A DNA stretch of 64,000 bases from Phyto melanocephala (GCA_941918925.1 OW799233.1:30820421-30884420), one strand, 5' to 3'; positions 22,931 to 35,516 are shown, counted from the stretch's first letter. The notes: a model not told the origin generated them from the letters alone. A program made the numbers and translations.

Positions 22931-25119
22931 GTGTTTAAGCCACACAGTTCATAGTGTTGAACCATAGTATGTTTCTTTTAGATAATGATTACGACAACCA
23001 TGCTTTTTCTTTGTAAATATATTCACATACATGTAGTACGTGTCCAAAATGGCAATCACAAAGTCTTGGTTTATATTTTATATTAAGTGTTCCCCAAAGG
23101 TGTTTTTATATTAAATTTAAAAAATTGCATCTGCATGAAATATTTTAAGAGTAAACAACTACAAATATGCGTAATGTGTATTGCATATGAACATAACTAT
23201 ATGAATTTACTAAATACATTCCCTGCAATTTAGTTAGGGGTAATTTTAAATACAAAACAAAACTTTTTAGAATAGTTCTAAGGCTGTCTGTCTGTCTGTT
23301 GTGATATCTGCGTTCCTGTCTCCTGTCTCCAGTGTTTTTGCACTATATTTTTTCCTAACACCAATACTTCTGTGGCAAAAATTAATAACTGCTTAAGTCT
23401 ACATACGCTTAAATCTAGAAAATAAATTATGACAATCCCTCAACTTAAATTATTCCTCAGGCGATTTTAGATGGTTTTGGACAAATTTACATTAAACTTA
23501 AGCGTAAAATCTTTTTAACAAACAACATCATTCAATAATAACTTATTTTGACATGTATTGGAAAACGTCGCGACGCCAGCACTTAAGTGAGAGTCATTCT
23601 GACTTTGAATTACGGTCTATAATTATAAATTTAATGCTTATTTTGTAAATCTGGTGGTGGTAAGATGTTATTTCAAATCTTATTTTGGTTTATACTATAA
23701 GCCCAACTTAACGATATAACGAATTTAAATGATTTTAGAAAAATTAAATCATTTTCCTAAAATTTCGAACTGCTAAAATATATTTTTACGCCAAAACGTG
23801 CTTTTAATGGGGAGTTACGCAGTATAAGGGTTTTGTATAAGCAAATTTTGTTTATTTTAAATAATGCTTCTCATTCACAAAAGAAAAAATCCAACGAAAA
23901 TGTGTATCAGAGGTACACACTTATAATTTTTATGACTTGTTATATGAAACGATGATGTTGAGTGAAAACTATAAATCATGTTCAGTTAAGACTTTGTATG
24001 TACGTATGTTTACATTCATTCAGTCAGACAGTCATTCATCCATAAGATATGGATATTCAAACAACTACTGCATGTAACAACAATAAACAACGAATATAAG
24101 CAAAAGTGAAAGAGTGACAAAAATATCTGTTAAGGATGTCTACATCTACTTGCATACGTATTTCAGTGTATAATAGTTGAGATTTTTTTTATTGTGATTT
24201 TTTTTTAACAAAAGTATTATTACAAACATGTTTTTCAATGGCGCTACATATTTCATATAAAGTGAAACGTTGAAATGTATAAAATGAAAATCATTACAGA
24301 ATATAGGTTTAATTTAAACATATTTATAATTTTTGACACAAAAGAAATTTGCATGACAACATTAATCATTTGTATTATTTCTTTTATATTTTAAACGAGT
24401 CATTGGAAATATTAATCGCATTGTTGGATGTAGTCTCTTTGGCGGAAAGGGGTAATATATTCGATAAGCATTAAGTAAATAAAATATTCGATAGACTGTG
24501 TATTTGTATACAAATGTTTTGATAAAATCTTAAATCATAAATAATTATTTTTTTTATCGATTTTACGAAAATTTTGAACTTTTTTATATAAAAATTAAAT
24601 AATGAAAAATTTCCTTTTACGATATAGCAAAAAAAATTAAATGAATAATTTTTAGGGAAATATGCCTAAAAAGTTAAAGAAAACACTGTTCAATGTCTAA
24701 ATTTAAATATATCTTACTTCCTCCTTCTTTGTTGTCACTTTTACAGGATAACATTTGCCAAACTACAAAAGCATTCTGTTTTTATATTTGTAATATTAAA
24801 TATCGATTGCCTTGTTTTATAAAATATGTACTATTTGATTAATATTATAAAAAGGGTGTAAGTAACTCGATTTTTTAGAAATTGCGTTTTTAACATTTTC
24901 TCCTAGTCCACTAACAAATAAATCTCTTCTGATAAATTTGGTGAGCCATAAAAAGCACTAACTCATTTCATTCTTTTTAGTTTTATTAAATTTTTTCTTC
25001 TCGTCTTAAGTAACAGAAATTCGGGATAGGCTTATCCTATAGTAAGCCATCGTTGTAATCTTTTCAGGGAGACTTATATTTTAGCTTTTATTGCATTAAT
25101 TTTTTTATATATATCTGAT
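22931..25119. other. AT-rich intergenic stretch with one repeat block
   Basis: Apart from family D copy 3 at 23365-23480 and a short (CTGT)n at 23284-23300, I see no supported feature. Confidence 0.45.
23365..23480 (+). repeat. dispersed repeat family D, copy 3
   Basis: ACTTCTGTGGCAAAAATTAA, then TAACTGCTTAAGTCTACATA, then GACAATCCCTCAACTTAAA and CCTCAGGCGATTTTA. This matches 10024 on the same strand and 28080-27960 in reverse. Confidence 0.55.
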
Positions 25120-25122
25120 CCG

Positions 25123-25258
25123 TTGCTCGATTGTGTATCTTTCCACGGTTCAAATTTAGTTAATCTGAAATTGAGAAATGTCAAAGGAAATGCAGAAAAA
25201 ACTTGACGTTTAGGTGTGGTTCACATTCAACATCGGCCCTTAAAATTTAGCCACACTT
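25123..25258 (-). mobile_element. solo fragment of the mariner-derived block
   Basis: On the minus strand it runs from the eroded border (AAAGTGTGGCTAAATTTTAA) through the leader to the ERYANEQR-type HTH start. It is not inside a HINE-like element, so it may mark the free mariner family or a decayed host element. Confidence 0.55.
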
Positions 25259-25274
25259 TATTTAGAATTAAATA

Positions 25275-25475
25275 TGGTGCCCTAGTGGACTAGTCAGTAG
25301 TGTGCTGGTTTGCTAGTCTGTGGTTGAGTTTGATTTCCGCTAGAGTCTCTAAGCTCGTCTGCTTTTCTTCACTTCTATTCTATTCATGTGTCACAAAGGG
25401 ATGAATTTAATGAATCGAAGTAAGCTAAAAAACAGTTGCCTGTTCATCCTACCTACCTACCTACCTACCTATCTT
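25275..25475 (+). mobile_element. tRNA-derived SINE, copy 1 (diverged)
   Basis: It aligns along its whole length with 61973-62171. The head is tRNA-like (GTGGACTAGTCAGTAGTGTG as the A-box side, GAGTTTGATTTCC as a mutated B box). A body follows with CGTCTGCTTTTC, TCTATTCTATTC and TCACAAAGGGAT..AATTTAATG. It ends in a (CTAC)n tail (25448-25473). SINEs of this kind are transcribed by RNA polymerase III from the internal boxes; this copy's B box is damaged. Confidence 0.65.
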
Positions 25476-25689
25476 TATTATTTAATATCACTAAGCATCG
25501 GAGTATATTCAGTTGATTACATAATCTTGTCTGCTCGTTTTCAAATCGTCAGCATGCAGGACCTAGACATGAAAACTATTAGCAGTGTAAGTGCTGAATT
25601 AAACGAAAGGCTAACTAATGCCTGTGCATATATTTTCAATAGCACTAAAAGTATTTATTATATTGAAAACATAAAACGTAAATATATAT

Positions 25690-26043
25690 ATATACAGGTG
25701 ACACGCCCAGTTTAACGCCTACCTCTCATATAACGGTTTATCTTAAATTCATATAACTTCTGTATGGACAAAGTTTTTGGAAGAATAAAGGACTATACTT
25801 AAATATATCACAGTTTTATTTATTATCAGAAACTATATTGACACGCCTACTTTAACGCCCACTTTTATTGAAAGACTAAATTTACGAAAACATTTTACTA
25901 GCATATAGAAGTTATACAAGTATAAAGAGATTATTCCATAGCGATTACTGTTAATAACAAAATAATACATTTTGTGCTATAGAAGTACACAAAATTGTTG
26001 GTGGGTATAAGAGATTCGACACAGCTGAATATAGTGCCTTACT
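25690..26043 (+). mobile_element. 3' fragment of a family A HINE-like element
   Basis: It begins in interior sequence (GTGACACGCCCAGTTTAACG) directly after a (TA)n run. It ends with GTTGGTGGGTATAAGAG, a damaged hairpin ATTCGac-aca-GCTGAAT and TAGTGCCTTACTTTTT. Confidence 0.65.
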
Positions 26044-26758
26044 TTTTTTTAAGTTTACCCCTTATTTATCAAGCTTACCATAATAATTTCATTAAATTTG
26101 AGCTGCAAAATTAATGTTTAACAAAAGTAATATTTTTTTACTATTTTCAACTTACAGAAACTTCGAAGACTCTGGATATCAATGAAAAGAGTTTATTAAA
26201 TATTTTAGTAATACCATCAAAATTACAGAAACAAATCTAATATTCAATAAATTAAAAACTTGTAATCAATATTATTTTCTATGCGTCTTCTAGAAATTGT
26301 ATAACAGTTGTTATGCATTTTCTGTTTGAAGTCATAAAGGAAAGAATAAACAAATTAAAACAAATATGTTATATTTGAACCAACCTTTCTAACACTGGTT
26401 TGAATTTAATAACTTTTTTGTTTGTCATATTTCCTGCAGCTCATTGTCTTTACAAAAACAAAACAAGTTTCTCTGCTGTTAGCGACTTTTTAGTTGTCGT
26501 AAATATTGTTGTCTTTAACAATATCTTTAAGACATTTTCAAATATGTTAGTGTCGGTCACAATTGAGCAATTTGTCTGTTTTAATTTCACACGCATTGAT
26601 TGAGGGCGAACAATAAAAAACACCACAGTCGCCATCAGGTTTCAAACAAAGAGGTTTTGTTGATGCGTGCGTGCGAGCTTACAACTCATTTTAACAACAG
26701 CTGCTTAATTCACAACCTGCAGTAGGAGTTGGAGTAGGAGTGTAGGACATTCACTTTT
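26044..26758. other. AT-rich intergenic stretch, nothing recognised
   Basis: No supported feature; 26585-26750 is somewhat GC-richer but shows no splice-consistent frame. Confidence 0.4.
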
Positions 26759-27768
26759 TATACCCGCCACCAAAAAAATGGTGGGGGTATATTCATTTTG
26801 TCATTCCGTTTGTAACACATCGAAATATCCATTTTAGACCCCACAAAGTATATATATTCTGAATCAGGGTTTGATTTTATGACGATCTAGATATGTCCGT
26901 CCGTCTGTCCGTCTGTTGAAAGCACGATAGAGGTCGCACCGAAAAAGCTAGGGGGCTCAAATTTCGCCAGAATCTTTCTTATAGACAAGGTTTATTTGGT
27001 GTTGAAAATGGGCTAAATCAGAATATTAAGAAGAGAGTTATAGCTCGAAAAGCAAGAGTAGGTCGAAAAAACCGTTTCCTTCGAACATCGAATAAAATGG
27101 AATTTTGTCCAAACGAATTAACGTAGACTCATGAAACTCCAAATATATATTTCCTGAGTAAAAAAAAAATTTTTTCAGGAAAATTGTCTAAATCTATGCA
27201 TTAGGAGAAGAGTTATCGATCAAAATGTACGAAAATGTATACCGCACAGTGTATTTTTCGGTATATTTAAAAACAAAAACGTCATAAAAGCAACAAAATT
27301 GAATGTACGACTCTGAAATTTTGCACACTATGCTTTTTGGTAAGTAACTTTTCTGTAACGGAAAATCAATGTGCCACGCCCACTTTTACGCCCACCTCCC
27401 ATATAACGTTTTACCTAAAATTCATATAATTTCTCTATTAATATAGATTTTTGAATAATAAAGGACTATATTGAAACATCTAGGTTGTACTCATTCGCAA
27501 AAACAACTTTGACACGTTTTTACAATTCTCCCCATATATTTTTTACAATTCTCCCGATTGTAAACGAATTTGAACGATTATGTTGATGAAAAGAATTTCG
27601 AAGTGCACAAAATGCATTTTGATTTGAACGCCTGAATAACTTTAAAGCGTTCTTTAAAGAGATTATTCCATAGCAGTTAACAAAAAATAAATATTATGCT
27701 TTAAATGTACACAAAATTGGTGGTGGGTATAAAAGATTCGGCACAGCCGAATATACTGCTCTTACTTG
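26759..27768 (+). mobile_element. short family A HINE-like element with both ends
   Basis: 5' hairpin TATACCCGCCACC..GGTGGGGGTATA at 26759; GTCY run at 26896-26916. 3' GGTGGTGGGTATAAAAG, ATTCGGC-aca-GCCGAAT and CTGCTCTTACTTG end at 27768. At about 1.0 kb it is the shortest copy with both termini. The mariner block is reduced to about 130 bp of HTH sequence (27515-27650). Confidence 0.75.
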
Positions 27769-27779
27769 TTAGTTTTCGA

Positions 27780-28090
27780 ATTGATTCCCTTTAAAATAAA
27801 GAATTCTGCGATATATTTATTGAAGAACATATTGATTTTCATATATTTAGATAAATTTTAAGTTTAAATTAATTATTCCACGAAATGATAGTGTTCTTTG
27901 AAAAAATATAGAAAATTAATTGTTTTGCTATAACTTCTTGTAAAATTTTTTAAAATATTTAAAAGTTTGCCTGAGGGGAGTTTTTAATTCGGGGATTGTA
28001 ACGACGTGATTATCTCAATTTTAGCTTATGTCGACTTAAGCAGTTTTTCCTTTGCCACAGAAATGTTTCTTCTAAATTTGAATAATCTTT
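27780..28090 (-). repeat. dispersed repeat family D, copy 4
   Basis: On the minus strand: TTCTGTGGCAAAGGAAAAAC, TGCTTAAGTCGACATAAGC, then CAATCCCCGAATTAAAAAC, CTCCCCTCAGGC, TTTTACAAGAAGTTATAG and AAATATATGAAAATCAATAT. It bridges the blocks seen separately in copies 1-3. Confidence 0.55.
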
Positions 28091-28588
28091 TTTTAACTTT
28101 TCGAATAAATATGTTTATTTCCTACCAAATTGTCAGTATTTTATGCATTGGAAGGATTATGTGGAGAATGAAAATTATATTGAAATAGCAGAAACATTAA
28201 AAAATTATCAGTTAGATTTACTAATTTAAATAAACCTTTAAAATAATTTAAGATATAGTGCGTTAATACCTTCTCATTTTTAAATATTATTATAAACACA
28301 TAGTAATTTAACATTTATTATATTTACTTTTCGCAGAATTTACATATTCTTTTTCAAACATTATTTAGAGCTTCCGTTTCCTTTGAGCATTTAATTAAAT
28401 GCACAAATTCTAAAATTCATATAAATTTTCTACGTATGCGTATGTTATATTTTTTATAATTTCATAATGTTTGTATTACGGTTATACAAATTTCGCTTTT
28501 TGCATTATGTGTGCATTAAGTAAATAGAAGAATTTAATATAAATTAAATATTTAGCAACATAATTTTGATGTAATTTTGATTATTTCA
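28091..28588. other. AT-rich intergenic stretch, nothing recognised
   Basis: No supported feature. Confidence 0.4.
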
Positions 28589-28590
28589 TA

Positions 28591-29512
28591 AAGGGTGTTT
28601 TTTTAAGCCCGATAGAACTTGAAATTGTAAAAAATAACACAAAAAATTATATTGTAATCAAAATTTTTTTTTATTCGAAAGATCAATACGTGACATTAAC
28701 ATTTGAAAATGATTTCGGGCATATGGGCACCGCGGCTGTTCTTGACGAAGCGCATTCTGGACGTCCGTTGTTTTATCGCAAAATTGTGTTCAGCGATGAG
28801 GCGCATTTTTGGCTTAACGGGTTTGTTAATAAGCAAAATTGCCGCATATGGAGCGAGACCAATCCACAAGAGACCCTACAGACTCCATTACATCCAGAAA
28901 AATGCACCGTTTGGTGCGGTTTTCACGCTGGTGGCATCATCGGACCTTATTTCTTCAAAAATGAGGCCGGAGCTCGCGTTACGGTCAATGGAGATCGTTA
29001 CCGCACCACGATCAATGATTTTTTGTTTGAAAATATGGATGACATTGATCCGGAGGAGATGTGGTTTCAACAGGATGGCGCTACGTGCCATACGGCGAAC
29101 GCAACCATCGACTTATTGAAATCAAAATTTGGCGATAAGTTGATTTCGAGAAATGGACCTGTCGATTGGCCTCCAAGGTCGATCGATTTGACACCTCTCG
29201 ATTATTTCCTGTGGGGCTACGTGAAGTCACTGGTTTATGCTGATAAACCAGCAACAATTGACGCCTTGGAGGCCAGCATTGTTCGTGTTATTCGTGACAT
29301 ACGGCCAGCAGTGCTCGAAAAAGTGGCCCAAAATTGGACGTCCAGAATGCGCTTCGTCAACAACAGCCGCGGTGCCCATATGCCCGAAATCATTTTCAAA
29401 TGTTAATGTCACGTATTGATCTTTCGAATAAAAAAAAAATTTTGATTACAATTTAATTTTTTGTGTTATTTTTTACAATTTCAAGTTCTATCGGGCTTAA
29501 AAAAACACCCTT
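28591..29512 (+). mobile_element. DD41D mariner-like element with 176-bp inverted ends
   Basis: Flanked by TA on both sides (28589-28590 and 29513-29514), the mariner target duplication. Inverted ends: 28591-28766 and 29336-29512, nearly identical, starting AAGGGTGTTTTTTTAAGCCC. These are far longer than the ~30 bp usual for mariners because the left arm includes an inverted copy of the last ~70 bp of the transposase coding sequence. The element is 922 bp and lacks the HTH-coding half. Confidence 0.85.
28690..29406 (+). pseudogene. DD41D mariner transposase, chimeric and N-terminally deleted
   Basis: An uninterrupted 238-codon frame. From about residue 28 it is the catalytic domain: first Asp in FSDEAHFWLNG, then VNKQNCRIW, VWCGF.AGGIIGP, second Asp in QQDGATCH, third Asp in PLDYFLWGY, with 41 residues between the last two (DD41D, rosa-type). 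The C-terminus is NNSRGAHMPEIIF. Residues 1-27 are not transposase: they are the antisense reading of the element's own 3' end, brought in by the inverted duplication (28690-28766). The DNA-binding HTH domains are therefore absent and the protein should not bind its ends. The lack of stops in the catalytic part implies a fairly recent origin (inference). Confidence 0.8.
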
Positions 29513-29514
29513 TA

Positions 29515-31514
29515 TGAACTTCAATTCGTTTAGGTTCTTGCTGCTTTTCATATTAAAATATGTTTGTTTATGTTATCCATAACACACTTAAAGGCTTCAA
29601 TTGTCACTGACAAAATGCAATTCGGAACAATGCAATGCAGTACTAAATAGAACTTTTTGTATTATACTGCACATTGGTCAAAAATTCAACTTTAATGGTC
29701 AAAATTATTTATACAAAATATATCAACTTATTTTGTTTATATACCGAACTTAATTAATTCAAATAGCAATTTTAGGCAAATAATAGCAATAATGAGAAAA
29801 CCTTTATTTAAGCTAAAGGAATTTCAAGTGAGCTTAAGATACGTTAGCTTGATTCAAGAAATGATATATTTAATATGATTTTTAGGATTTTATTTTTTAA
29901 TACAATGTAAATATAAAACTTAAAAAGTATATATTTTGATTTGATATTTATTATCAATTAATTGTGATGTTCATCTCTTTTAAGCATCGTTAAATTATAT
30001 CGAACCCTAACCGCTAAAAAAGATCAAGCGACAAAAACGAAATTTTACAGGAGAAAGTTTTTATTATTTGTTTCTTATTTAAACCAAGCTACAGAAACAA
30101 AATTTTGTATGAAGACACATTTTGATCCAATGCATAAAATAAATCTTATTGCTATCTCATATCATCAAGATCCGGCAGCCGCCCGAAGGCATAGCTCACT
30201 TGGGTCCTTCGAGGGTCCCGTTGTGATAGCATATAAGCAAAATAATAGCAATTTTTAACGCATAAGTTTTTTCTTCTGTCATTCTAATGAACTACTGGAA
30301 AAAAAATTATTTATGTCGATTGAGTTAAAATATTTTTATGATGAAGGGTTTTTTTAATTTACTAAACCATATTTTTTGTAATATATGTATTTTTAGGTTA
30401 TTATAACAATTTATACATAAATGTATTAACATACATATACATTTAAGCTGTTTGCATATATTTGTTCAAAAAGTAAAAGCATTTGGATAACCGATCTATT
30501 GTAACTTAATATACGAAAATGAATAAGCAGTTTTTCCTTATTGCGAACCATTTATCGCAATAATCGAAACAGTTTATTTGTTACACTTATTGTTAGCAAC
30601 GAATTTCTTCGCCAATTTTAGCGTGTGTATATGTAAAATATTTTAAGAAGAAATCGTTGGCGTACATTAAAATTTATTATATACCTGAACCGATGGCCCA
30701 AATAGCTAGCGCTCTATTTTCTTTTCTAACTTTAAAATAATTTATTGTTATTAAGTTAATCAATAAATAAATTTTTTATATATCTAAAACTGTACTGTCT
30801 TTTGTTCTACCTGCTTTTCGCATTCTTATCTTGCTTCTTTTATTACAAGATTCCAAAAAGTCTGCTGATCCCCCAATTCAGATTCGGAAAACCTTTCAGC
30901 GCACAAATTAAATTTTTTTGTAGGCAAAACACTTGTGTTGCAAACCATTAGATTTTCTGTCTGTTGGGTTTATTTTTTAAGATACGAGGTTGAGGAAGTA
31001 AGGCATTGATATGCAACATACGAATATTAAAATAATATTTTACAATTATTATAATATAACTTTTAAAAATAATATATCTCTCAGTTTTTTTATTAAGAAA
31101 ATTTTAGTTCAAGCAACAAGCTGCTGTCACAAAAAACACAAAAATTTTCAAAGTGCTTTTAGGCTAAAATTGTTTTTTTTTGTAACGGTACACTGTATGA
31201 TCCTCAAATTTTTATATTTAGATAATGTAAGTGATGCCAATAAATTGATTTTTTTTAAAAAAAGCTTTATGAAAAATATGTTGCTTGAGCTTTTTTGTCG
31301 GTTATTCTTTATCTGTGATATCATTATCTTCTTTATTTAGAGTATTTGTAAAAATATTTTTGCAGCTTTCTGTTTTACAAATAATTTCTTGATCTGCATA
31401 GAACTTTTACTGCCAAAAGCATTATATATGTATGAAGTTAAACAAGTCATTAAGATCTTTTAGACTATACCTTTCTGACTTTAATTGGATGTGATAGACT
31501 TTTTATTGTGTCGT
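29515..31514. other. AT-rich intergenic stretch, nothing recognised
   Basis: Two kilobases without a supported gene. One GC-rich patch stands out at 30169-30235 (see findings). Confidence 0.4.
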
Positions 31515-31518
31515 TTAA

Positions 31519-32070
31519 CCCTCCGTCATGCACATGTGTCTGGCAACGTACTCTTATGTGTTTCAATACATTTATATGAAAAATATGCTATTTTAGTGAT
31601 AATATTACATTGTTTTATTATTATCATGCAAGGCAAGTAAAGATATATTTTATATTATTTTTGTTCTAATCACACGCTAATCCACATACCCAGGAAAAAA
31701 ATTGTATGTGAAAAAAGACATGAAAAATTTAATTTTTGTGTTAAATTTTGATCAAAAAGTTATTATAACGTTCTGCACTTTTCGTGGATTTAAGTAAAAA
31801 AAATACAAAAAAAAAAAATTAAAAATTTCAAACAAAGTACACTTTTCTTCATAGAAAATATGTCTGTATCTGGCCAGACTCATGTGCTACGTATGTGATG
31901 TGTAGATGAAAAAAACACATAAATTTTGTTGTTATTTTTTATCTTAATGGATTTTTTTTCATTTAACGAGGGCTAACATTATTTGTAAAGGTCACCATGA
32001 GACTCAAACCCCTAGCTGAATTCAAAATATATTTGAATCACAGTTATATTCGTAAAATGTCTGGCCAGGG
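31519..32070. mobile_element. piggyBac-type MITE candidate
   Basis: TTAA at both sides (31515-31518 and 32071-32074), ends CCCT..AGGG. Sub-terminal repeats of a CATGTGTCTGGC / TCTGGCCAGACTCATGTG / GTCTGGCCAGGG motif occur near 31534, 31868 and 32058. No coding sequence. TTAA duplication and CCC-type ends are the piggyBac hallmark, but the inverted match is short. Confidence 0.45.
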
Positions 32071-32074
32071 TTAA

Positions 32075-33201
32075 AACAGAAGCTAGGTCTAAAAAGTACG
32101 TAGTGCACGCAAAGGTAAACCATGGTAACTACATGATTACTACGGTCATATTATAATTTTTATAAAATATTTAGTTATCTAAACGAGTAATAGTAGAGCG
32201 CACAACATGCCAACAGGGCATAAGTGTATACCTGTCATTGGTTTGGGCTTTTAGTGCCCCTCCTTTTCAACCTAATCTAACCTAATAGTTATTTTAAAAT
32301 TTTGTTATCATATATTTTATCACGATAATCAAGTCTTTGTTTAAGTTTACTAATTTTAGGTTAACCTTTCATGAAATAATCGATATGGTTATCCTTTAAC
32401 TATAATAAGATTTAAAAGATTTTGTTAAAAAAAATAGTATGATATCTTTGCAAATATAACATTGTGCTTAAAATGATTTAAACCTAAATACAACCATTAA
32501 TTATTAGATAAAACAACAATATAATTACAAAGAAATCAAGCAATGATGATTTTTAATAATAATTAGTTTTAAAATGTTCTTCTTCTTGCTAAATAAATTT
32601 TATTATTTGACAAGTTTGAGTTATGATAAAAATATAGAAAATTTTATAAAAAATTTTAAAAATGTATGATAAAATTGTAAAACAAAAATGGTAACAAAAA
32701 ATGGTGATTATAATAGTGAGTACCTATAATCAATATAACTGATAGCAAAACACAATAATTTTTTTTAGAAACCGGAAAGGATTGTCCACTTTATTTGTAG
32801 TAATAAAATGATAATTGAGTGATACTTTAATTAAACATAATAATGATAACTGACAATTATTATATGATTTAACCACATTCATAAAATACAATTATAGTAT
32901 GTTGCTCTTCGATTATGATTACCACCACCATGTTTTTTTTTTGCGTGTGCATGAATTTGAAGATCTGTCTTATTTTGCTTACAGGACAGAAAACCTGCCA
33001 TTTTCCTTCAATTGCTCAGACATTTCTGAATATGACAATTATGGCAGACCAGCTTCTAAAGAGTTTGGGTCTTAACATATTTTGAATTTTTCTTTAGATG
33101 CCAGCCTCTTGCCGTTTCAGAACTTAAAATATTTTAAGAAACTTTCCTACCACTTCTTTTCCAACTTGATACAAATAAGTCGTATTTGTTCTTCCATAAA
33201 T
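32075..33201. other. AT-rich intergenic stretch, nothing recognised
   Basis: No supported feature. Confidence 0.4.
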
Positions 33202-33205
33202 TTAA

Positions 33206-34683
33206 CCCATTAATGGCCATTGTACTCGCACAGGTACAGAAAAACACTCATATTTGAACTGCCATAAATCCAATAATAAATTATTTTGTTCACTATTTGT
33301 TTCGATTTTGTGTTATGTGTTCTCTGCTTAATAAAAGCAAATCGAAAAAGCTGCACCAGCAATTAACGGTACTTCGAATTTTGATTGATTTTGCTTAACC
33401 TTTTCAAGATTTTCTTATTTTGTGTAGGTCAGTGATTGTTTTACTCTGTTATAAGTGTATTGCATAACAATTAGAAGAGTTTGCACTTGATTTGCAAATA
33501 AAAACCCTTGTTTTTTTTTAATTTAAAATAAGTTGTTCATAAAAAGTGATTTTCCAGACGAAAGGTAAGTTTGAAAAACAGTGTACTCGCTTGGGTACAG
33601 TGGCTATTAACGTAATTATTTTGATTATTTTTTTTTAGTTTTTTTTTTTTAAATCAGTATGTCGTTTAAAAGCATCAATCCATCAATCTTTTATGGGAGA
33701 AGATTTAATAATCTAGAAAGCGCTTTGAATTTTGTGGAAGGGGCTTCAAATAATATTTTTTTTTTGATATTGCGTATATTCCACCAGATGCGGATATCAA
33801 TACAGATGAGAAGGACGATGATGCTGAGGATCTTTCGCTAACAACATGCCGCAAGATATTTCGGGCGCTGTAGAGGATTTTTACAGCAGCGATAGCGAAG
33901 ACGATATACCCCTTCAAGAGCATCGCCGGAGAATCCAGCACTCAATACCAGGTCAAAACTATTCCAAATGGACAAAAAGGGAATGTTCCATTGATATGTG
34001 AAAAACAACTTCTATTATACACAATAATGAAATGGTATCGAATTTAGGAGGAAATTCAGAGCTTGAAGTGTTTGAAACTTTGTTTGATTTGGATCAAACT
34101 CGCATTTATGCTTCACAGTGTAATGCGCATAATTTTTTATTTGCAGAGAAAGATTTGAAGGTTTTTTGGGAATTCTGTTGTTAAGTGGTTATCACAATAT
34201 GTATATCGAGAGAAAACATTTACTGGGAATTATCTGAAGATACTCGTAATAGACTTACTGGAGTTTCATCGTGCCATCGACCGGCACTACCTACGAAACT
34301 ACAGCCAACCATCAACATTAGTCGAGTTAGTAGTAGTTGTTCCAAGTGTAGCACTAACTGCTAAAAACCATTTTCCGAAATAATTAAAAGAAACTGTTAC
34401 CCTGTCGTCAAGGCCACAACCAAATAAGATGGATTTGTGAGCTTTGCGACCTAGCTCTGTGTGTAGAAAAGAAGTGCTTTAAAATTTTTCATACAAAAAA
34501 ATTAGTATATATGAATACATGCATTGAGCCATTGTACCTGCTTGGGTACAGCCCCAAAAACCTTCAAAACACAATTTTTTATTTTTTTTTTCATATTTGT
34601 TAGGTTCTTAATGTTATTTAAATGAATTCTTAATAAACAGAATAAATGATTTTTAATTTTAAAGACAGCTGGCTTTTAATGGG
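33206..34683 (+). mobile_element. decayed piggyBac-like element
   Basis: TTAA target duplication at 33202-33205 and 34684-34687. Inverted ends CCCATTAATGGCCA and TGGCTTTTAATGGG. Three copies of a sub-terminal motif TGTACTCGC..GGTACAG lie at 33221-33239, 33582-33600 and 34533-34551 (the last reads TGTACCTGC). 1478 bp, shorter than a full piggyBac element (~2.4 kb). It contains the transposase relic below. Confidence 0.8.
33659..34490 (+). pseudogene. piggyBac transposase, N-terminal relic with frameshifts
   Basis: ATG at 33659. The acidic N-terminus typical of piggyBac proteins is visible in changing frames (DADINTDEKDDDAEDL, then EDFYSSDSEDDIPL). The first frameshift is at the T-run near 33757-33768. 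The conserved block follows (ELEVFETLFDLDQTRIYA, FLFAEKDLKVFW, GYHNMY, YWELSEDTRNRL), again across shifts and stops. The DDD catalytic region is not present; the sequence stops resembling the family after about 34490. Inactive. Confidence 0.65.
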
Positions 34684-34687
34684 TTAA

Positions 34688-35516
34688 TGCAATTTTCAGA
34701 AAGCTGTTTTCCCTATTTGTTCTAATAACATTATTCAAATGCACCCATATTAAAATAAATGTCACACTGTTTCACGTTAGGTAACCTAGAGACAAATATT
34801 TAAAGAGAAATATTTTTTATTTATTTTTCTTAGTTACTAAAATACTATTTGAGGAAACACCTAAAATGCCCTGCTCACACTAAAATCTACAACAATATTT
34901 AGAAATTTTGTGTTAATGGAAAATAGAAATAAATAAACATTTTATTCTAAATCGCATTATAATATAAGAAGAAAGAAAAAAAAATAAAAATTTACATTTT
35001 GGCCCGAATAAATGGAGTTTTAAACACTGTGCATTTTAACAATTTTAATTGTAAAAGCTTTTGTTCAAAGGGAACAAATATAAAATGTTTCTTTGTTATT
35101 TATTCTTATTAATTTATAGTTCTTCTTAATTTAAAGATAATACAAAATGTGGTTTTAAATAAAATTTTCTATAATTTTGCTACGTTTCAGTTTCCTTTTG
35201 CTTTTATTTGTATAACTATCCACTATTTTATACCTCATAAACTTACACACTTCAAACTAATTGCATAAAAGAATACTCTTTATATTTATGTTGAATTTCA
35301 TCTTATTTGTTAAGAGTCAAAAGTTTTACACTTTTCGTAGAAAAATGGTTCTAGCTAAAGTATTTCTGTATCAGTGTTGCCGATTGCAGTTGCGTGTCAA
35401 AAAAAATTTAAAATTCTAGTAATATTTAAATATATAAATTTAATATTTAAATTATATTAAGAATTTCGAGTATATATTAATTAAAACCTAGGATAAATCA
35501 AACAAATTGAAAATGT
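34688..35516. other. AT-rich intergenic stretch, nothing recognised
   Basis: No supported feature. Confidence 0.4.

Noticed and set aside
28703..29119. 138-codon frame overlapping the 28.7-kb mariner
   Set aside because: Alternative frame of the same strand; lacks any transposase motif, while the other frame has all three catalytic Asp.
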